A stretch of DNA of 59,508 nt from an uncultured Gammaproteobacteria bacterium (GCA_913065105.1 CAJXZZ010000004.1:1-59508), one strand, 5' to 3'. Shown: positions 9,764-18,890, numbered from the stretch's first letter. Made by a program: numbers and translations. The notes: generated by a model from the sequence alone, not told the origin.

Positions 9764-10118
9764 GGAATATCCCTCGCCTCATTTAGCATATTTATCTGTT
9801 TTACGGTATTTGCATGGATTGCCTTACAAGCCTGGACAATCACAGTCAAAATCCACGTAACACCATTATTTGCTTTTCTCTATTTCAAGTTAGTAGGAGA
9901 AACCCTACTAATTAGGGATACATACCCTAGTAACTTGGTAGGGTTTACCCTACCTTTTAGCCATAGGTACACCCCATTCCTTCCTGAAACCTACTTAAAG
10001 CAGGACTCTTGCGTGACTGTCTCTCATAAAACAAATATCCTGGATGTCTTGACTTTTCGACCGGCATAACCGAAAAATAAAGCACCTGATCCATATTCAC
10101 CTGGGAGCACTTGCTGTT
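9764..10118. other. Divergent intergenic region of the oxidase locus
   Basis: This 355-base spacer separates the minus-strand beta-helix/oxidase operon from the plus-strand cytochrome/SCO pair and must contain promoters for both. The clearest structure is the dyad array at 9891-9954, listed separately. No ORF with a credible ribosome-binding site is seen. I could not place -35/-10 hexamers with confidence. Confidence 0.7.
9891..9954. promoter_or_regulatory. Three tandem dyads with TAGGG/CCCTA core, candidate operator array
   Basis: Three inverted repeats follow each other. 9891-9910 is TAGTAGG-N6-CCTACTA. 9913-9929 is TAGGG-N7-CCCTA. 9937-9954 is GGTAGGGT-TT-ACCCTACC, a perfect 8+8 dyad. Centres are about 20 and 24 bases apart, close to two helical turns each, so a dimeric regulator could bind all three on one face. 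Their place in the divergent spacer suggests joint control of both transcription units. The regulator is unknown; the response regulators at 12.6-14 kb are candidates. Confidence 0.65.
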
Positions 10119-11837
10119 GTGATTCGAATTATTTTTATATCTATGATTTTGTTAGCGCTTATTCGTGGAACAGTTATGGCCGAGACTGAATCAGTCGACG
10201 GTTTATCATCTGAAGAAATGCTAGTACTCGGCGAACGCATGTATCGGGATGGTATTTTGCCAAGCGGAGAACCCATTCAGTCGATGGTATCGATAGACGT
10301 ACCTGTAGACGGACGCATGTTCACCTGCGTGAACTGCCATCAGCGTAGCGGCCTTGGATCTGTCGAAGGGTCGGTTATCACCTGGCCCATCAATGGCAAA
10401 GAACTGTATATACCTCGGCGTCGAACTGGTGCATGGAATGCTACCAAGCAGAAGCAAGGACCGGGGGCCTCGGAACGCTGGTCACTGCCCTCCCAGTACC
10501 AGGCGGCCGATGCGCGACCAGCCTACAATGACGCGACGTTGGCACGACTGCTGCGAGAGGGAATCGACCCAGCAGAACGAGTATTGGAACGGGGGATGCC
10601 ACGCTACCAGATCAACGACAGCGACATGGCCGTGCTGACCCATTACCTGAAAAATCTCTCTATTGAAAACGATGTGGGTGTTGATAAAAACAAAATCCGA
10701 TTCGCCACGGTGGTCACGGAAGGTGTATCGGCAGTGGACAAGGAAGCGATGCTAGCGATACTGAAGACCCACATTGATACACATAATACCCAGACCCGAC
10801 CCCATCAACGTCGCGCCAGTGCAGGCCCATTCTACAAAACAGAAAAATATGGTGCCTACCGTCAGTTTGAGTTGGACGTCTGGGAACTGAGTGGCCCACG
10901 AGACACTTGGCAATCACAACTCGATACCTATTATCAGGCTGGGCCAGTGTTTGCCATGCTCGGTGGAATTGCCAGCGGAAGTTGGGCCCCCATTCACGAC
11001 TTCTGTGAAGAGCACGAAATGCCTTGTATATTCCCTATTACGGATCAGCCTGTCGTATCTGATACCGACTGGTACACCCTGTATTTTTCGAAAGGCCTAT
11101 ACCAGGAAGGAGAAACCGCTGCACGCTATCTGCACTCAGCTCTCGACATTGGCCAGGATATCAACGTTATGCAAATCTATCGCACCGGTAGTGCTGGCGC
11201 CATGCTGGCACAAGGAGTCCGGGAAAACATGAGGAAGTCTGGCGTTATTACAACAACAGACTGGAAACTCGGCGCAGACGAACCAATGACAGATAAACTG
11301 CTGCAACAACACTTTGAAACACAACGGCCTTTGGCAGTAATGCTGTGGTTAGATGATAAGGACATGCTCGTCGCCACCGACTGGCTGGCAAAACAATCTC
11401 AGCAACCCGAGACGGTATTTGCATCCTGGAAACTGCTCGAAGGCAACACTTCGGCGATTCCGGATAGCTTACGTGAGAATGTTTACCTTACATATCCTCG
11501 AGACCTTCCCGAGAACAACGCGATGAAAATCAGCGTGCTGAAACGCTGGCTTAATATACGCAAGATTCCGGTGACCAACCTGGATATCCAGTCGCAGATG
11601 TATTCCCTTGGCTGGATATTGCCAGGCGCCATCTCACATATGCGCAGCGAATTTTACAGAGATTATTTTATGGAAAGTTTCGACATGATGCATGACCAGG
11701 ACTACGCTGTCGCAGTGTTCCCCCGCTTGACTTTCGGACCCGGCCAACGCTACGCTGCCAAGGGCTGTTATATCGTGCAACTTGGTGAAGGCGAACAACC
11801 GCATCTTATAAAAAAGAGTGAATGGATCATTCACTAA
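10119..11837 (+). CDS. Monohaem cytochrome c fused to a periplasmic-binding-protein type I domain
   Basis: The product has 572 residues from a GTG start with GGGAG about 12 bases upstream; an in-frame ATG eight codons later (10143) would also leave a signal peptide. The signal peptide ends near TVMA. A c-type haem site C70-V-N-C73-H74 and a later GMPRY segment (a likely Met ligand) define the cytochrome part, to about residue 185. From about 190 to 560 the protein looks like a leucine/amino-acid-binding ABC receptor (GPVFAMLGGIASGSWAPIHDFCEEHEMPCIFP and the INVMQIYR strand). This is the pattern of a soluble periplasmic redox protein with a ligand-binding module. It pairs with the SCO chaperone 33 bases downstream and faces the oxidase operon, so a role in taking or sensing electrons from that system is plausible but inferred. 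Confidence 0.8.
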   Translation: MIRIIFISMILLALIRGTVMAETESVDGLSSEEMLVLGERMYRDGILPSGEPIQSMVSIDVPVDGRMFTCVNCHQRSGLGSVEGSVITWPINGKELYIPRRRTGAWNATKQKQGPGASERWSLPSQYQAADARPAYNDATLARLLREGIDPAERVLERGMPRYQINDSDMAVLTHYLKNLSIENDVGVDKNKIRFATVVTEGVSAVDKEAMLAILKTHIDTHNTQTRPHQRRASAGPFYKTEKYGAYRQFELDVWELSGPRDTWQSQLDTYYQAGPVFAMLGGIASGSWAPIHDFCEEHEMPCIFPITDQPVVSDTDWYTLYFSKGLYQEGETAARYLHSALDIGQDINVMQIYRTGSAGAMLAQGVRENMRKSGVITTTDWKLGADEPMTDKLLQQHFETQRPLAVMLWLDDKDMLVATDWLAKQSQQPETVFASWKLLEGNTSAIPDSLRENVYLTYPRDLPENNAMKISVLKRWLNIRKIPVTNLDIQSQMYSLGWILPGAISHMRSEFYRDYFMESFDMMHDQDYAVAVFPRLTFGPGQRYAAKGCYIVQLGEGEQPHLIKKSEWIIH

Positions 11838-11870
11838 TAACGAGACACCCACCTTGATAAGAGATTACCC

Positions 11871-12503
11871 ATGACCCAGAAATTTTTATTAAAGAACATT
11901 GTACTTCTACTGAATGGCTTTATCGGGCTGACATTCATGTTATCAACCAGTACTGCAATAGGTACCGAGCAAGACCCCCATGCGCATCACAAACTGATGA
12001 TGAAACAGCCGGGTTACACGAGTTCCATACATACCTATGTAATCCCGGAGCTTTATCTCAACGATACAAACAACACCAAGGTGTCACTACAGGAAATACT
12101 AGGTGGCGATGGACCAGTCATGCTGAATTTTATCTTTACGACCTGCACTACAATATGCCCCATCCTCAGCGCCACCTTTTCTCAGGTGCAACGTGAACTT
12201 GGTAACGAAGCAAAAAACGTGCGCATGATCTCAATAACGATTGACCCTGAACAAGATACACCTGAACGATTGAAAGAGTATGCCGGTAGATTCAAAGCGG
12301 AATCTGGCTGGTTGTTTCTGACCGGATCCATTGATAACATCATTGCCACTCAAAAAGCTTTCGATGCCTACAGGGGTGACAAAATGAACCATGTCCCGCT
12401 TACCTTTCTTCGTAGCACACAGGATGGCTCATGGGTCAGACTTGAAGGTTTTACCAGTGCAAGTGAAGTGGTAGCTGAGTACCGTCAGCATCTATCACAA
12501 TAA
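11871..12503 (+). CDS. SCO1/SenC family copper chaperone
   Basis: The product has 210 residues with an N-terminal signal or membrane anchor (about 9-31). The thioredoxin-like fold carries the copper/redox site T-C92-TTI-C96-P, and the distal copper ligand His174 in DKMNHVPLTF. Length and motifs fit the SCO family, which delivers copper to CuA of cytochrome oxidase or to other copper enzymes. No cytochrome oxidase genes are nearby, so the adjacent multicopper oxidases are the likely clients (inference). A His-rich stretch (HAHH, about 37-40) near the mature N-terminus may also bind copper. Co-oriented with, and close behind, the cytochrome c fusion gene. Confidence 0.9.
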   Translation: MTQKFLLKNIVLLLNGFIGLTFMLSTSTAIGTEQDPHAHHKLMMKQPGYTSSIHTYVIPELYLNDTNNTKVSLQEILGGDGPVMLNFIFTTCTTICPILSATFSQVQRELGNEAKNVRMISITIDPEQDTPERLKEYAGRFKAESGWLFLTGSIDNIIATQKAFDAYRGDKMNHVPLTFLRSTQDGSWVRLEGFTSASEVVAEYRQHLSQ

Positions 12504-12616
12504 GCTAAACATCGCGCTTCTGGAACACGGTCTTCGAATAGATGATTAGTTCAAAATTAATCATAGGCTCTCTTAAAGCTACATTAAGTCCCTTTAAGAA
12601 CTGACATCCATCCTAA

Positions 12617-13006
12617 TTAATGTAGCCCACGCTTGCTGATAACTACTGAGTCCACATAATCAAATATACTCTCAAGTGAAGAAAGTTTGGAAAAATAGTG
12701 ATCAGCACCATTTTGTTGCGCGGCAGAACGATACTCTGGATTATCGTGTTGACTTAGAATAACAACCACAACCTCAGGGCACTTTGACTTGATTTCTTTA
12801 GTCAAATCGAGGCCATTTACAGCACTGCTTAAATCAATATCCATAATAATCAGATCTGGAGAATACGTAACCATACACTCCAATGCATCGCTTTCACCAG
12901 ATGCCTCTCTGGCTTCTAGACCAACATATCGTTTTAAAAGCGCGTTTTTCAGAGCGCTACGATAAGCCAAATTGTCTTCGACCAATAGAGTTTTAAACAT
13001 TCCCAT
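12617..13006 (-). CDS. Single-domain response regulator (orphan receiver)
   Basis: The product has 129 residues from the ATG at 13006. The frame is open to 13054, but an AGG sits nine bases before 13006 and the receiver fold begins there (MGMFKTLLVEDN). It shows the acidic pocket (VEDN), the phospho-acceptor Asp in IIMDIDL, the Ser of ILSQHD and the Lys of the YFSKL motif. There is no output domain, so it acts by protein contact or phosphotransfer like CheY. No kinase gene is adjacent. It is convergent with the SCO gene and divergent from the LuxR-type regulator. Confidence 0.85.
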   Translation of the reverse strand: MGMFKTLLVEDNLAYRSALKNALLKRYVGLEAREASGESDALECMVTYSPDLIIMDIDLSSAVNGLDLTKEIKSKCPEVVVVILSQHDNPEYRSAAQQNGADHYFSKLSSLESIFDYVDSVVISKRGLH

Positions 13007-13328
13007 CTTGTGCCTATGTAATTGTATTCTTATGCCTTTGTGTAGCGCCGTCAATAAATAAACGACACATCGTCTACTTTGGTTCCATCCATTTTATATA
13101 ATCAATATTAAAATTGTGACAGTACCTACTAACCTACTATTTAACTAATATTAATGAAAAAACTGATTCAGTCTATACATGAAAACCCTTATTCCAGGTG
13201 AAAAAATTATTTACATCCCTATGTACATTGTGTTACAAATATTAGGATTCATTAGTTAGAGGCTAACTAATGAGACATTAAGGAGCAGCTTTCTAATGGA
13301 TAAATGTGACTAAAGATGGAAGTAGCAT
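13007..13328. other. Divergent spacer between two response regulators
   Basis: The spacer is AT-rich, with no ORF worth calling. It contains two direct copies of CCTACTA at 13125-13131 and 13133-13139, the same half-site found in the first dyad at 9891. It also contains the perfect dyad at 13250-13272, listed separately. Confidence 0.6.
13250..13272. promoter_or_regulatory. Perfect 10-bp dyad upstream of the LuxR-type regulator
   Basis: CATTAGTTAG and CTAACTAATG are exact inverted repeats around AGG, 57 bases before the regulator's start codon. It has the size of an operator for a LuxR/NarL-type dimer and could mediate autoregulation. Transcribed, it would form a hairpin, but no U-run follows. 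Confidence 0.55.
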
Positions 13329-13985
13329 ATGATTTCACCTGCTCGGATTTTAATCGCTGATGACCATACTATCTTAAGAGATGGAGTACGCTCTTTACTA
13401 AATGTAGTGCCAAACTTTGAAGTTATAGGCGAAGTAGATAACGGTAAAGACGCAATACTCTCTGCAGGTCAATTAAAACCCAACGTGATAATTAGTGACC
13501 TATCTATGCCAGGAACAAATGGCACTGAAGCAATTCAACGTATAAACAGCCGCTACCCCGAAATAAAAATACTCGTACTCACTGTTCACAATTCTGCAGA
13601 ATATATACATGCAGCGCTTAAAGCCGGTGCGAGTGGATATTTATTAAAAGACGACACTAGTGAAGAGTTAATTAATGCCATCAATAATATACTGGCAGGT
13701 AAAATCCATTTAAGCCCCAGTATTTGCGGCAATGTGGTTATGGGATATTTAGCAGACCAGGACAATCAAATAAAATCTACCAGCGCTGAACAATTAACTA
13801 CTCGTGAACGTGAAATTATAAAACTCATTGCTGAAGGTTATAGAAATAAAGATGCTGCTGAATATCTATCAATTAGCCTGAAAACCGTCGAAAAACATCG
13901 CTCCAACATGATGAAAAAACTGGATCTACATAGCACGAGTAGTATTACCAGTTATGCCATAAAAAATGGTTTCATCACCCAATAA
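13329..13985 (+). CDS. NarL/FixJ family response regulator with LuxR-type helix-turn-helix
   Basis: The product has 218 residues. The N-terminal receiver has DDH near the start, the phospho-acceptor Asp at about residue 56 in IISDLSMPG, the Thr of LTVHNS and the Lys of LLKDD. The C-terminal LuxR HTH reads LTTREREIIKLIAEGYRNKDAAEYLSISLKTVEKH in sequence segments (about 158-192). The family binds DNA as a dimer after phosphorylation. No sensor kinase is adjacent. A perfect dyad lies 57 bases upstream, and CCTACTA half-sites shared with the oxidase-locus operator array lie further upstream, hinting that it may control that locus. Confidence 0.9.
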   Translation: MISPARILIADDHTILRDGVRSLLNVVPNFEVIGEVDNGKDAILSAGQLKPNVIISDLSMPGTNGTEAIQRINSRYPEIKILVLTVHNSAEYIHAALKAGASGYLLKDDTSEELINAINNILAGKIHLSPSICGNVVMGYLADQDNQIKSTSAEQLTTREREIIKLIAEGYRNKDAAEYLSISLKTVEKHRSNMMKKLDLHSTSSITSYAIKNGFITQ

Positions 13986-14084
13986 CTTATTACCGTAACC
14001 TGTTTACTGTGCGACGTGGCAGTAGTTTTAGAAGTTCTTGACCATACTTTGAGACTAGTTGCGTTCATGTCAGTTTAATACTGG

Positions 14085-14309
14085 CTATACACCAGCAAAG
14101 TGCATAACAACATTCACGATACCAACAATAAGCAATATAAATAACACGGCAAAGACGATACCACCGATAACAAAATGGTGAAATCTTCCCTGTTCGAAAT
14201 CACGTTCTCTATTTTTTTTAGTTTGCACGCCAAACGAGGCTGCAGTTACGCTGCTCATGATCGAGAGTAGTGAAACTTTCTTTTTATTTTCTGTTTTATC
14301 TGTAGTCAT
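14085..14309 (-). CDS. DUF2970 family small membrane protein
   Basis: The product has 74 residues. It carries the family signature AASFGVQ...NRERDFEQGRFHHFVIGGIVF followed by one membrane segment at about 49-70. DUF2970 proteins are small inner-membrane proteins of proteobacteria with no assigned function. Stands alone between the LuxR-type regulator and galU, 47 bases after the galU stop. Confidence 0.8.
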   Translation of the reverse strand: MTTDKTENKKKVSLLSIMSSVTAASFGVQTKKNRERDFEQGRFHHFVIGGIVFAVLFILLIVGIVNVVMHFAGV

Positions 14310-14356
14310 AGTATTTGCATTTTTAGAATATAGAGGAATAGGTTCTAATAAATTGT

Positions 14357-15235
14357 TTAATCAATCTGTAAATTTTTAAGGTAGTTTTTAAAGTCAGCAG
14401 ACAGCTCTTCATGCTGAAGTGCAATCTCAACATTTGCTTCTAAGTAACCGATTTTACTGCCACAATCATAACGACGGCCTTCAAAACTATAAGCATATAT
14501 TTCTTCACTTTTTCTAAGTTCTGCAATAGCGTCAGTTAACTGAATTTCATTACCTGCACCACGTTTGGTGGTTTTCAGCTTATCAAGTATCGCTGGCGTC
14601 AGAATATAACGACCGACAACGGCCTGATCAGACGGCGCTTCTGCAGGCGATGGTTTTTCTATTATCTCATCGACTCGAGACAATCTATCAGCAAGTTTTG
14701 GACCTGCAACCATGCCATATTTATCACTTTCTGTTACTGCAACTGTCTGCGTACCTATCACACTACCCTGTCTTTCATTATAAACATCGACCATTTGCTG
14801 AATACAGCTGGCTCCGCCCTTGTTATAGATCAGGTCATCTGGCAATAGAACAGCAAAAGGTTTATCACCTACTGCAGGTTCAGCACACAATACTGCATGC
14901 CCCAGACCCAACGCTTCTGACTGACGGATAAACACACAGTGAATATGAGATGGCACAACATCCTGTACTATTTTTAATAACGCTTTTTTATCCCTTAAAC
15001 CCAACTCGGTTTCAAGTTCGTACGCTTTGTCATAATGGTCGATGATGGCATTTTTAGTTCGACCAACGACAAATACCAGCGTATCCATACCTGCTGCAAC
15101 TGCTTCTTCAGTCGCATACTGAATTAAAGGCTTATCAACCACTGTCAGCATTTCTTTAGCGATGGCTTTGGTCGCAGGTAAAAAACGTGTGCCTAATCCT
15201 GCAACAGGAAAAACAGCTGTACGAATCGAGCTCAT
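14357..15235 (-). CDS. galU: UTP-glucose-1-phosphate uridylyltransferase
   Basis: The product has 292 residues from the ATG at 15235 (MSSIRTAVFPVAG), with GGA seven bases upstream; a TTG four codons earlier is also in frame. The nucleotide-binding signature GLGTRFLPATKAIAKEML is intact, and the family lysine (EIIEKP), the LPDDL segment and the RRYDCGSKIGYLEA C-terminal segment are present. It makes UDP-glucose for envelope polysaccharides and glycogen. Full family length. Probably monocistronic. Confidence 0.95.
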   Translation of the reverse strand: MSSIRTAVFPVAGLGTRFLPATKAIAKEMLTVVDKPLIQYATEEAVAAGMDTLVFVVGRTKNAIIDHYDKAYELETELGLRDKKALLKIVQDVVPSHIHCVFIRQSEALGLGHAVLCAEPAVGDKPFAVLLPDDLIYNKGGASCIQQMVDVYNERQGSVIGTQTVAVTESDKYGMVAGPKLADRLSRVDEIIEKPSPAEAPSDQAVVGRYILTPAILDKLKTTKRGAGNEIQLTDAIAELRKSEEIYAYSFEGRRYDCGSKIGYLEANVEIALQHEELSADFKNYLKNLQID

Positions 15236-15344
15236 ATGTATATCCAAATTTTGTAAAATAGAGCCGATTTTAAACTAAGTTGGCGCGCATGTTCTAATGA
15301 CTATGTTAAAATTCGCACAATTAGTAAAATAAAGCAGAATTCCT

Positions 15345-15668
15345 ATGACCTATGTAGTTGTTGAAGATTGTATTAAGTGTAAACACACCGATTGTGTTGA
15401 TGTGTGTCCGGTCGACTGTTTTCATGAAGGACCCAACTTTCTGGTAATTGACCCTGAAGAATGCATTGACTGTACTTTATGCGAGCCAGAATGCCCTATC
15501 GGCGCTATTTTTGCCGATGATGATGTGCCAGAAGGTCAGGAGCACTTCCTTGAGCTCAATGCTGAATTAAGCCTGGAATGGCCTGTTATCAACGTCAGCA
15601 AAGACTCCCCCGCTGACGCAACCGAGTGGGAAGGCGTGCCAGACAAATTAAAGTTGCTGGAAAGATAA
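15345..15668 (+). CDS. fdxA: 7Fe ferredoxin (FdxA type)
   Basis: The product has 107 residues. Cysteines at 9, 12, 17, 21, 25, 40, 43, 46 and 50 fit one 3Fe-4S and one 4Fe-4S cluster (CIKCKHTDC...CPVDC and [12 protein letters not shown]). The C-terminal extension (about 55-107) is acidic, as in FdxA of pseudomonads and Azotobacter. Small cytoplasmic electron carrier; partner not evident from context. Single gene with its own upstream region. Confidence 0.93.
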   Translation: MTYVVVEDCIKCKHTDCVDVCPVDCFHEGPNFLVIDPEECIDCTLCEPECPIGAIFADDDVPEGQEHFLELNAELSLEWPVINVSKDSPADATEWEGVPDKLKLLER

Positions 15669-15917
15669 AATCACAGCAATAGTGCAAGCGGCAAAGTCTA
15701 TGAATCAACGTCATATACTTCTGTAGTTTCGAAATACACCACAGTGCACAATTTATACGAATTTTTACAAAAATGACTGGATATGCAGTTTAACTGATCC
15801 GCACAATAACTATTTCAACTACATCTTGTGCAGATAAATTAACAGTCACTAGAGCCTGACTGAGCGATATACTCATATCATTGTTAAACACCATTAAGAC
15901 ACGAGCGGTACTATTCT

Positions 15918-18821
15918 GTGACACAGTCATCCACTATTGAAGTTCCCGCTTATAAAAATATCCTTCAATATACCGCCAACTTCATTTTTGAGAGCTTTAG
16001 CGATCGAGCACCCGATTTTTCAAATCTGTTCGTTTTACTACCCCACTCACAGGTTACACAACAATTTACAACAGCCCTTTTTAAATCACTCAAACCAGAC
16101 ACCACAGCCATTATCCCACCTTGGTCAGGCACGTTAAAATCATGGGCTCAACAATTTAGCAGTAATGAACATGCTGATTACCAGATCATCAGCGAATACT
16201 CGCGACAATTACTTTTTATCGACGCATTACAACAGCACCCCGACCTTTTCAAAGAAGAAAATCAGTGGCAGGTGACACAGGCACTATTAACTCTTTTTGA
16301 TGAACTCAGCTTAAACCAGACAAAAATCTTTACTTCGGCAGAAGCTTTTCAAGATCAGTTACAGCAGGCTTACGGATTTAAAGAGCAGCAACCCAAGTTT
16401 CAGCATCTACTCAATGAAAGCAACCTGGTTTACACATTATGGAATGCATGGCAACTTCAGCTAAGTGAAAATAATCTATATGATGAAATCGGTGACTATC
16501 TCTCTCGGCTAGCTAATGCGGGAACAGCAATAAAAAAACAAGACTATTTTATCTGTCTCAGCACCACGCAATATTCAAAAACGGAACAAGATTTCATCCA
16601 GAGTTTGATCAATAAAAAACAGTGCCAGATAATTGATTTTGAAACAACAATGGCTACGGATGATCCCAGTGATAATCAGATAAGGAATCACAATCATACC
16701 TTTTCCACTTTTATCAGCGAAGCATTCAAACAGGTGTCGCCATCTATTAAACAACGCGCCGAAAACCATGGCAAAGAGTTTTCCACTGAACTGCCTTTAT
16801 CCGTCTACATGGCCGCTGGCGAAGAAGAACAGATACGCGCGATCGATTACTTTGTTCGCATCAATATACTTAATAATAAAAGCAATATTGCAATTATTAG
16901 TGAAGATAGAAAGTTATCCCGTCGATTGAGAGCATTGCTTGAACGTGCAGATATACAGCTTCAGGATAACGCTGGCTGGTCACTGGCAACGACACAGGCA
17001 GCAACCACCATCGAACGCTGGTTAGAATGTATAGAGGAAGATTTTAGTGCCTACCCACTGCTCGACTGCTTAAAGTCTCCATTTATAAATATCGCGCATT
17101 CAGTACTTGGTAAAGACGCAACTGACACTGATTTTAAAAAAAATATTTATCGTTTTGAACATGATTTAATTTTCCATGAAAACGTGAGCAGCAACATCGA
17201 TCGATACAAATCCTTATTAAAAAACCGATTACGACGTCTTGATCATTGGCCTGCTAACTCTTATGACGACCTTATTAACACACTGGATTTTATTCAAGAG
17301 ACCGCTAAACCTTTATCGTCTCTTTATGCTGGCAATAAAAAAATCGCGTTATCTGAGTTTATTCATACACTGTTTAATAGCATGGATAAACTTGGCATTG
17401 TACAAAAATACCAGGATGATGAAGCAGGTCTAATCTTGTTAAAGACATTTGAAGAATTAAAACAGAGCACCAGACACTCAGATCCATTGCTAAGTTGGGA
17501 TGACTGTCGGATCTGGCTCGGTATGGCACTTGAATCGCAAAACTTCACACCGCCAACAAACAATACAAACGTGCAATTAATGACACTAGAACAGGCTTCT
17601 CATCTTAATTTTGACTGCGTCGTTATCGCTGCAGCAGAGCCACAACACTTCCCTGGTAGCGCAAATAACTCCCCCTTCTTTAATCAGGCAGTACATGCAT
17701 CGCTAGAATTAGACACCTGGGAAAAACAACACGACCAACGTCATGAATTATTTAACCGCACCTTGCTGTCTTCACCAGAGGTTTTATTAACTGCGTGCAA
17801 TGAAGAAAATGGTGAAGAAAAACCCGTCTCACCATGGCTTGAGTTATTAATCAATTTTCATCAACTGGCTTATAGCAAACAACCGGGGTATAAAAATCTT
17901 GATAATGAATACTTACAGCATCTAGTACGATCAAAAAGTGAAGTTTTCAACTGTGATGATGCTGAACTACCTGCACAGTCAACACAGCCATGCCCTGTTA
18001 TCCCTCAGGATTTAATCCCCGAGAGAATTTCTGCCAGCTCCTACCAGCGTATCGTTAATTGCCCTTACCAATATTTTTCTGCTGACGGTCTACGCCTTAA
18101 AGCATTAGAGGAATTAACCGATGAATTACGAAAATCAGATTATGGAGAACGTATCCATTTAATCTTGCAGACATTTCATAGTGGTGATAAAACACACGGG
18201 GATAAATTCAGCCCTGCCATAACTAGTAACAATCGCAGCGAAGCTGTACATTTTTTATCGGACCTGTCTGAAAGAATATTTCTTACTGATTTAGAAAATA
18301 ATGTGTTACATAGGAGCTGGTTATATCGCTGGAAAAAACACATCCCTTCTTATATCAACTGGCAGATACAACATCAATTAGACTGGAACATTTATCTTAG
18401 TGAAAAAAACCTGGAGATAAATCTTGATGATGACTTAAAAATATATGGCAGACTCGACCGCATTGACCGCCATTCTGATAATAAAACACATGCCATCATT
18501 GATTATAAAACGGGGAAAACAGCCAGGCAGGAAGATGTCGATATTGGTGAAAATGTCCAGCTTTCAACCTATGCCCTGCTCGACGAAGACGCGACAGAAG
18601 TTAGTTATTTATCTGTTGATTCGAGTAATCAAAAAGTTGAAATAAAATCTTCTCTGGCAGAGGAAGATCTGCAATCAAATCGTGAAGAAAATAAACAGCG
18701 GCTAATTAAACTGTTCAAGCAGATGCAGAATAAAGAAGCACTACCCGCATGGGGAGATAATGGCGTTTGCCACTTCTGTAATTTTTCTGGACTTTGTCGC
18801 AAAGCCGAATGGTCTGAATAG
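15918..18821 (+). CDS. AddB-like PD-(D/E)XK nuclease / inactive-helicase DNA repair protein
   Basis: The product has 967 residues from a GTG start. The N-terminal two thirds resemble the degenerate UvrD-like helicase fold of AddB-type proteins (VLLPHSQVTQQF at the start; no Walker A is evident). The C-terminal nuclease domain has GRLDRID...IIDYKTGK with D862 and K864 as catalytic residues. Four cysteines fit an AddB-type iron-sulfur cluster: C715 (NCPYQYF), C951, C954 and C960 (CHFCNFSGLC). This matches a protein family annotated as probable DNA repair protein in gammaproteobacteria. Its usual helicase partner (a UvrD/AddA-like gene) is not next to it here. It ends just before a bidirectional terminator. 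Confidence 0.85.
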   Translation: MTQSSTIEVPAYKNILQYTANFIFESFSDRAPDFSNLFVLLPHSQVTQQFTTALFKSLKPDTTAIIPPWSGTLKSWAQQFSSNEHADYQIISEYSRQLLFIDALQQHPDLFKEENQWQVTQALLTLFDELSLNQTKIFTSAEAFQDQLQQAYGFKEQQPKFQHLLNESNLVYTLWNAWQLQLSENNLYDEIGDYLSRLANAGTAIKKQDYFICLSTTQYSKTEQDFIQSLINKKQCQIIDFETTMATDDPSDNQIRNHNHTFSTFISEAFKQVSPSIKQRAENHGKEFSTELPLSVYMAAGEEEQIRAIDYFVRINILNNKSNIAIISEDRKLSRRLRALLERADIQLQDNAGWSLATTQAATTIERWLECIEEDFSAYPLLDCLKSPFINIAHSVLGKDATDTDFKKNIYRFEHDLIFHENVSSNIDRYKSLLKNRLRRLDHWPANSYDDLINTLDFIQETAKPLSSLYAGNKKIALSEFIHTLFNSMDKLGIVQKYQDDEAGLILLKTFEELKQSTRHSDPLLSWDDCRIWLGMALESQNFTPPTNNTNVQLMTLEQASHLNFDCVVIAAAEPQHFPGSANNSPFFNQAVHASLELDTWEKQHDQRHELFNRTLLSSPEVLLTACNEENGEEKPVSPWLELLINFHQLAYSKQPGYKNLDNEYLQHLVRSKSEVFNCDDAELPAQSTQPCPVIPQDLIPERISASSYQRIVNCPYQYFSADGLRLKALEELTDELRKSDYGERIHLILQTFHSGDKTHGDKFSPAITSNNRSEAVHFLSDLSERIFLTDLENNVLHRSWLYRWKKHIPSYINWQIQHQLDWNIYLSEKNLEINLDDDLKIYGRLDRIDRHSDNKTHAIIDYKTGKTARQEDVDIGENVQLSTYALLDEDATEVSYLSVDSSNQKVEIKSSLAEEDLQSNREENKQRLIKLFKQMQNKEALPAWGDNGVCHFCNFSGLCRKAEWSE

Positions 18822-18840
18822 TAAAAATATTATCCTCATA

Positions 18841-18874
18841 AAAAAAGGCGCGAAAATATTTCGCGCCTTTTTTA
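18841..18874. terminator. Bidirectional rho-independent terminator
   Basis: GGCGCGAAA (18847-18855) pairs with TTTCGCGCC (18859-18867) across a three-base loop, with A6 before and T7 after. It serves the convergent nuclease gene (plus) and propeller lipoprotein gene (minus). Confidence 0.9.
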
Positions 18875-18890
18875 TAGTTAAAAGTTAAAC

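Noticed and set aside
12504-12616. Several short inverted repeats between the SCO gene and the receiver gene
   Set aside because: Stems are AT-rich and interrupted and no U-run follows; not convincing as terminators.
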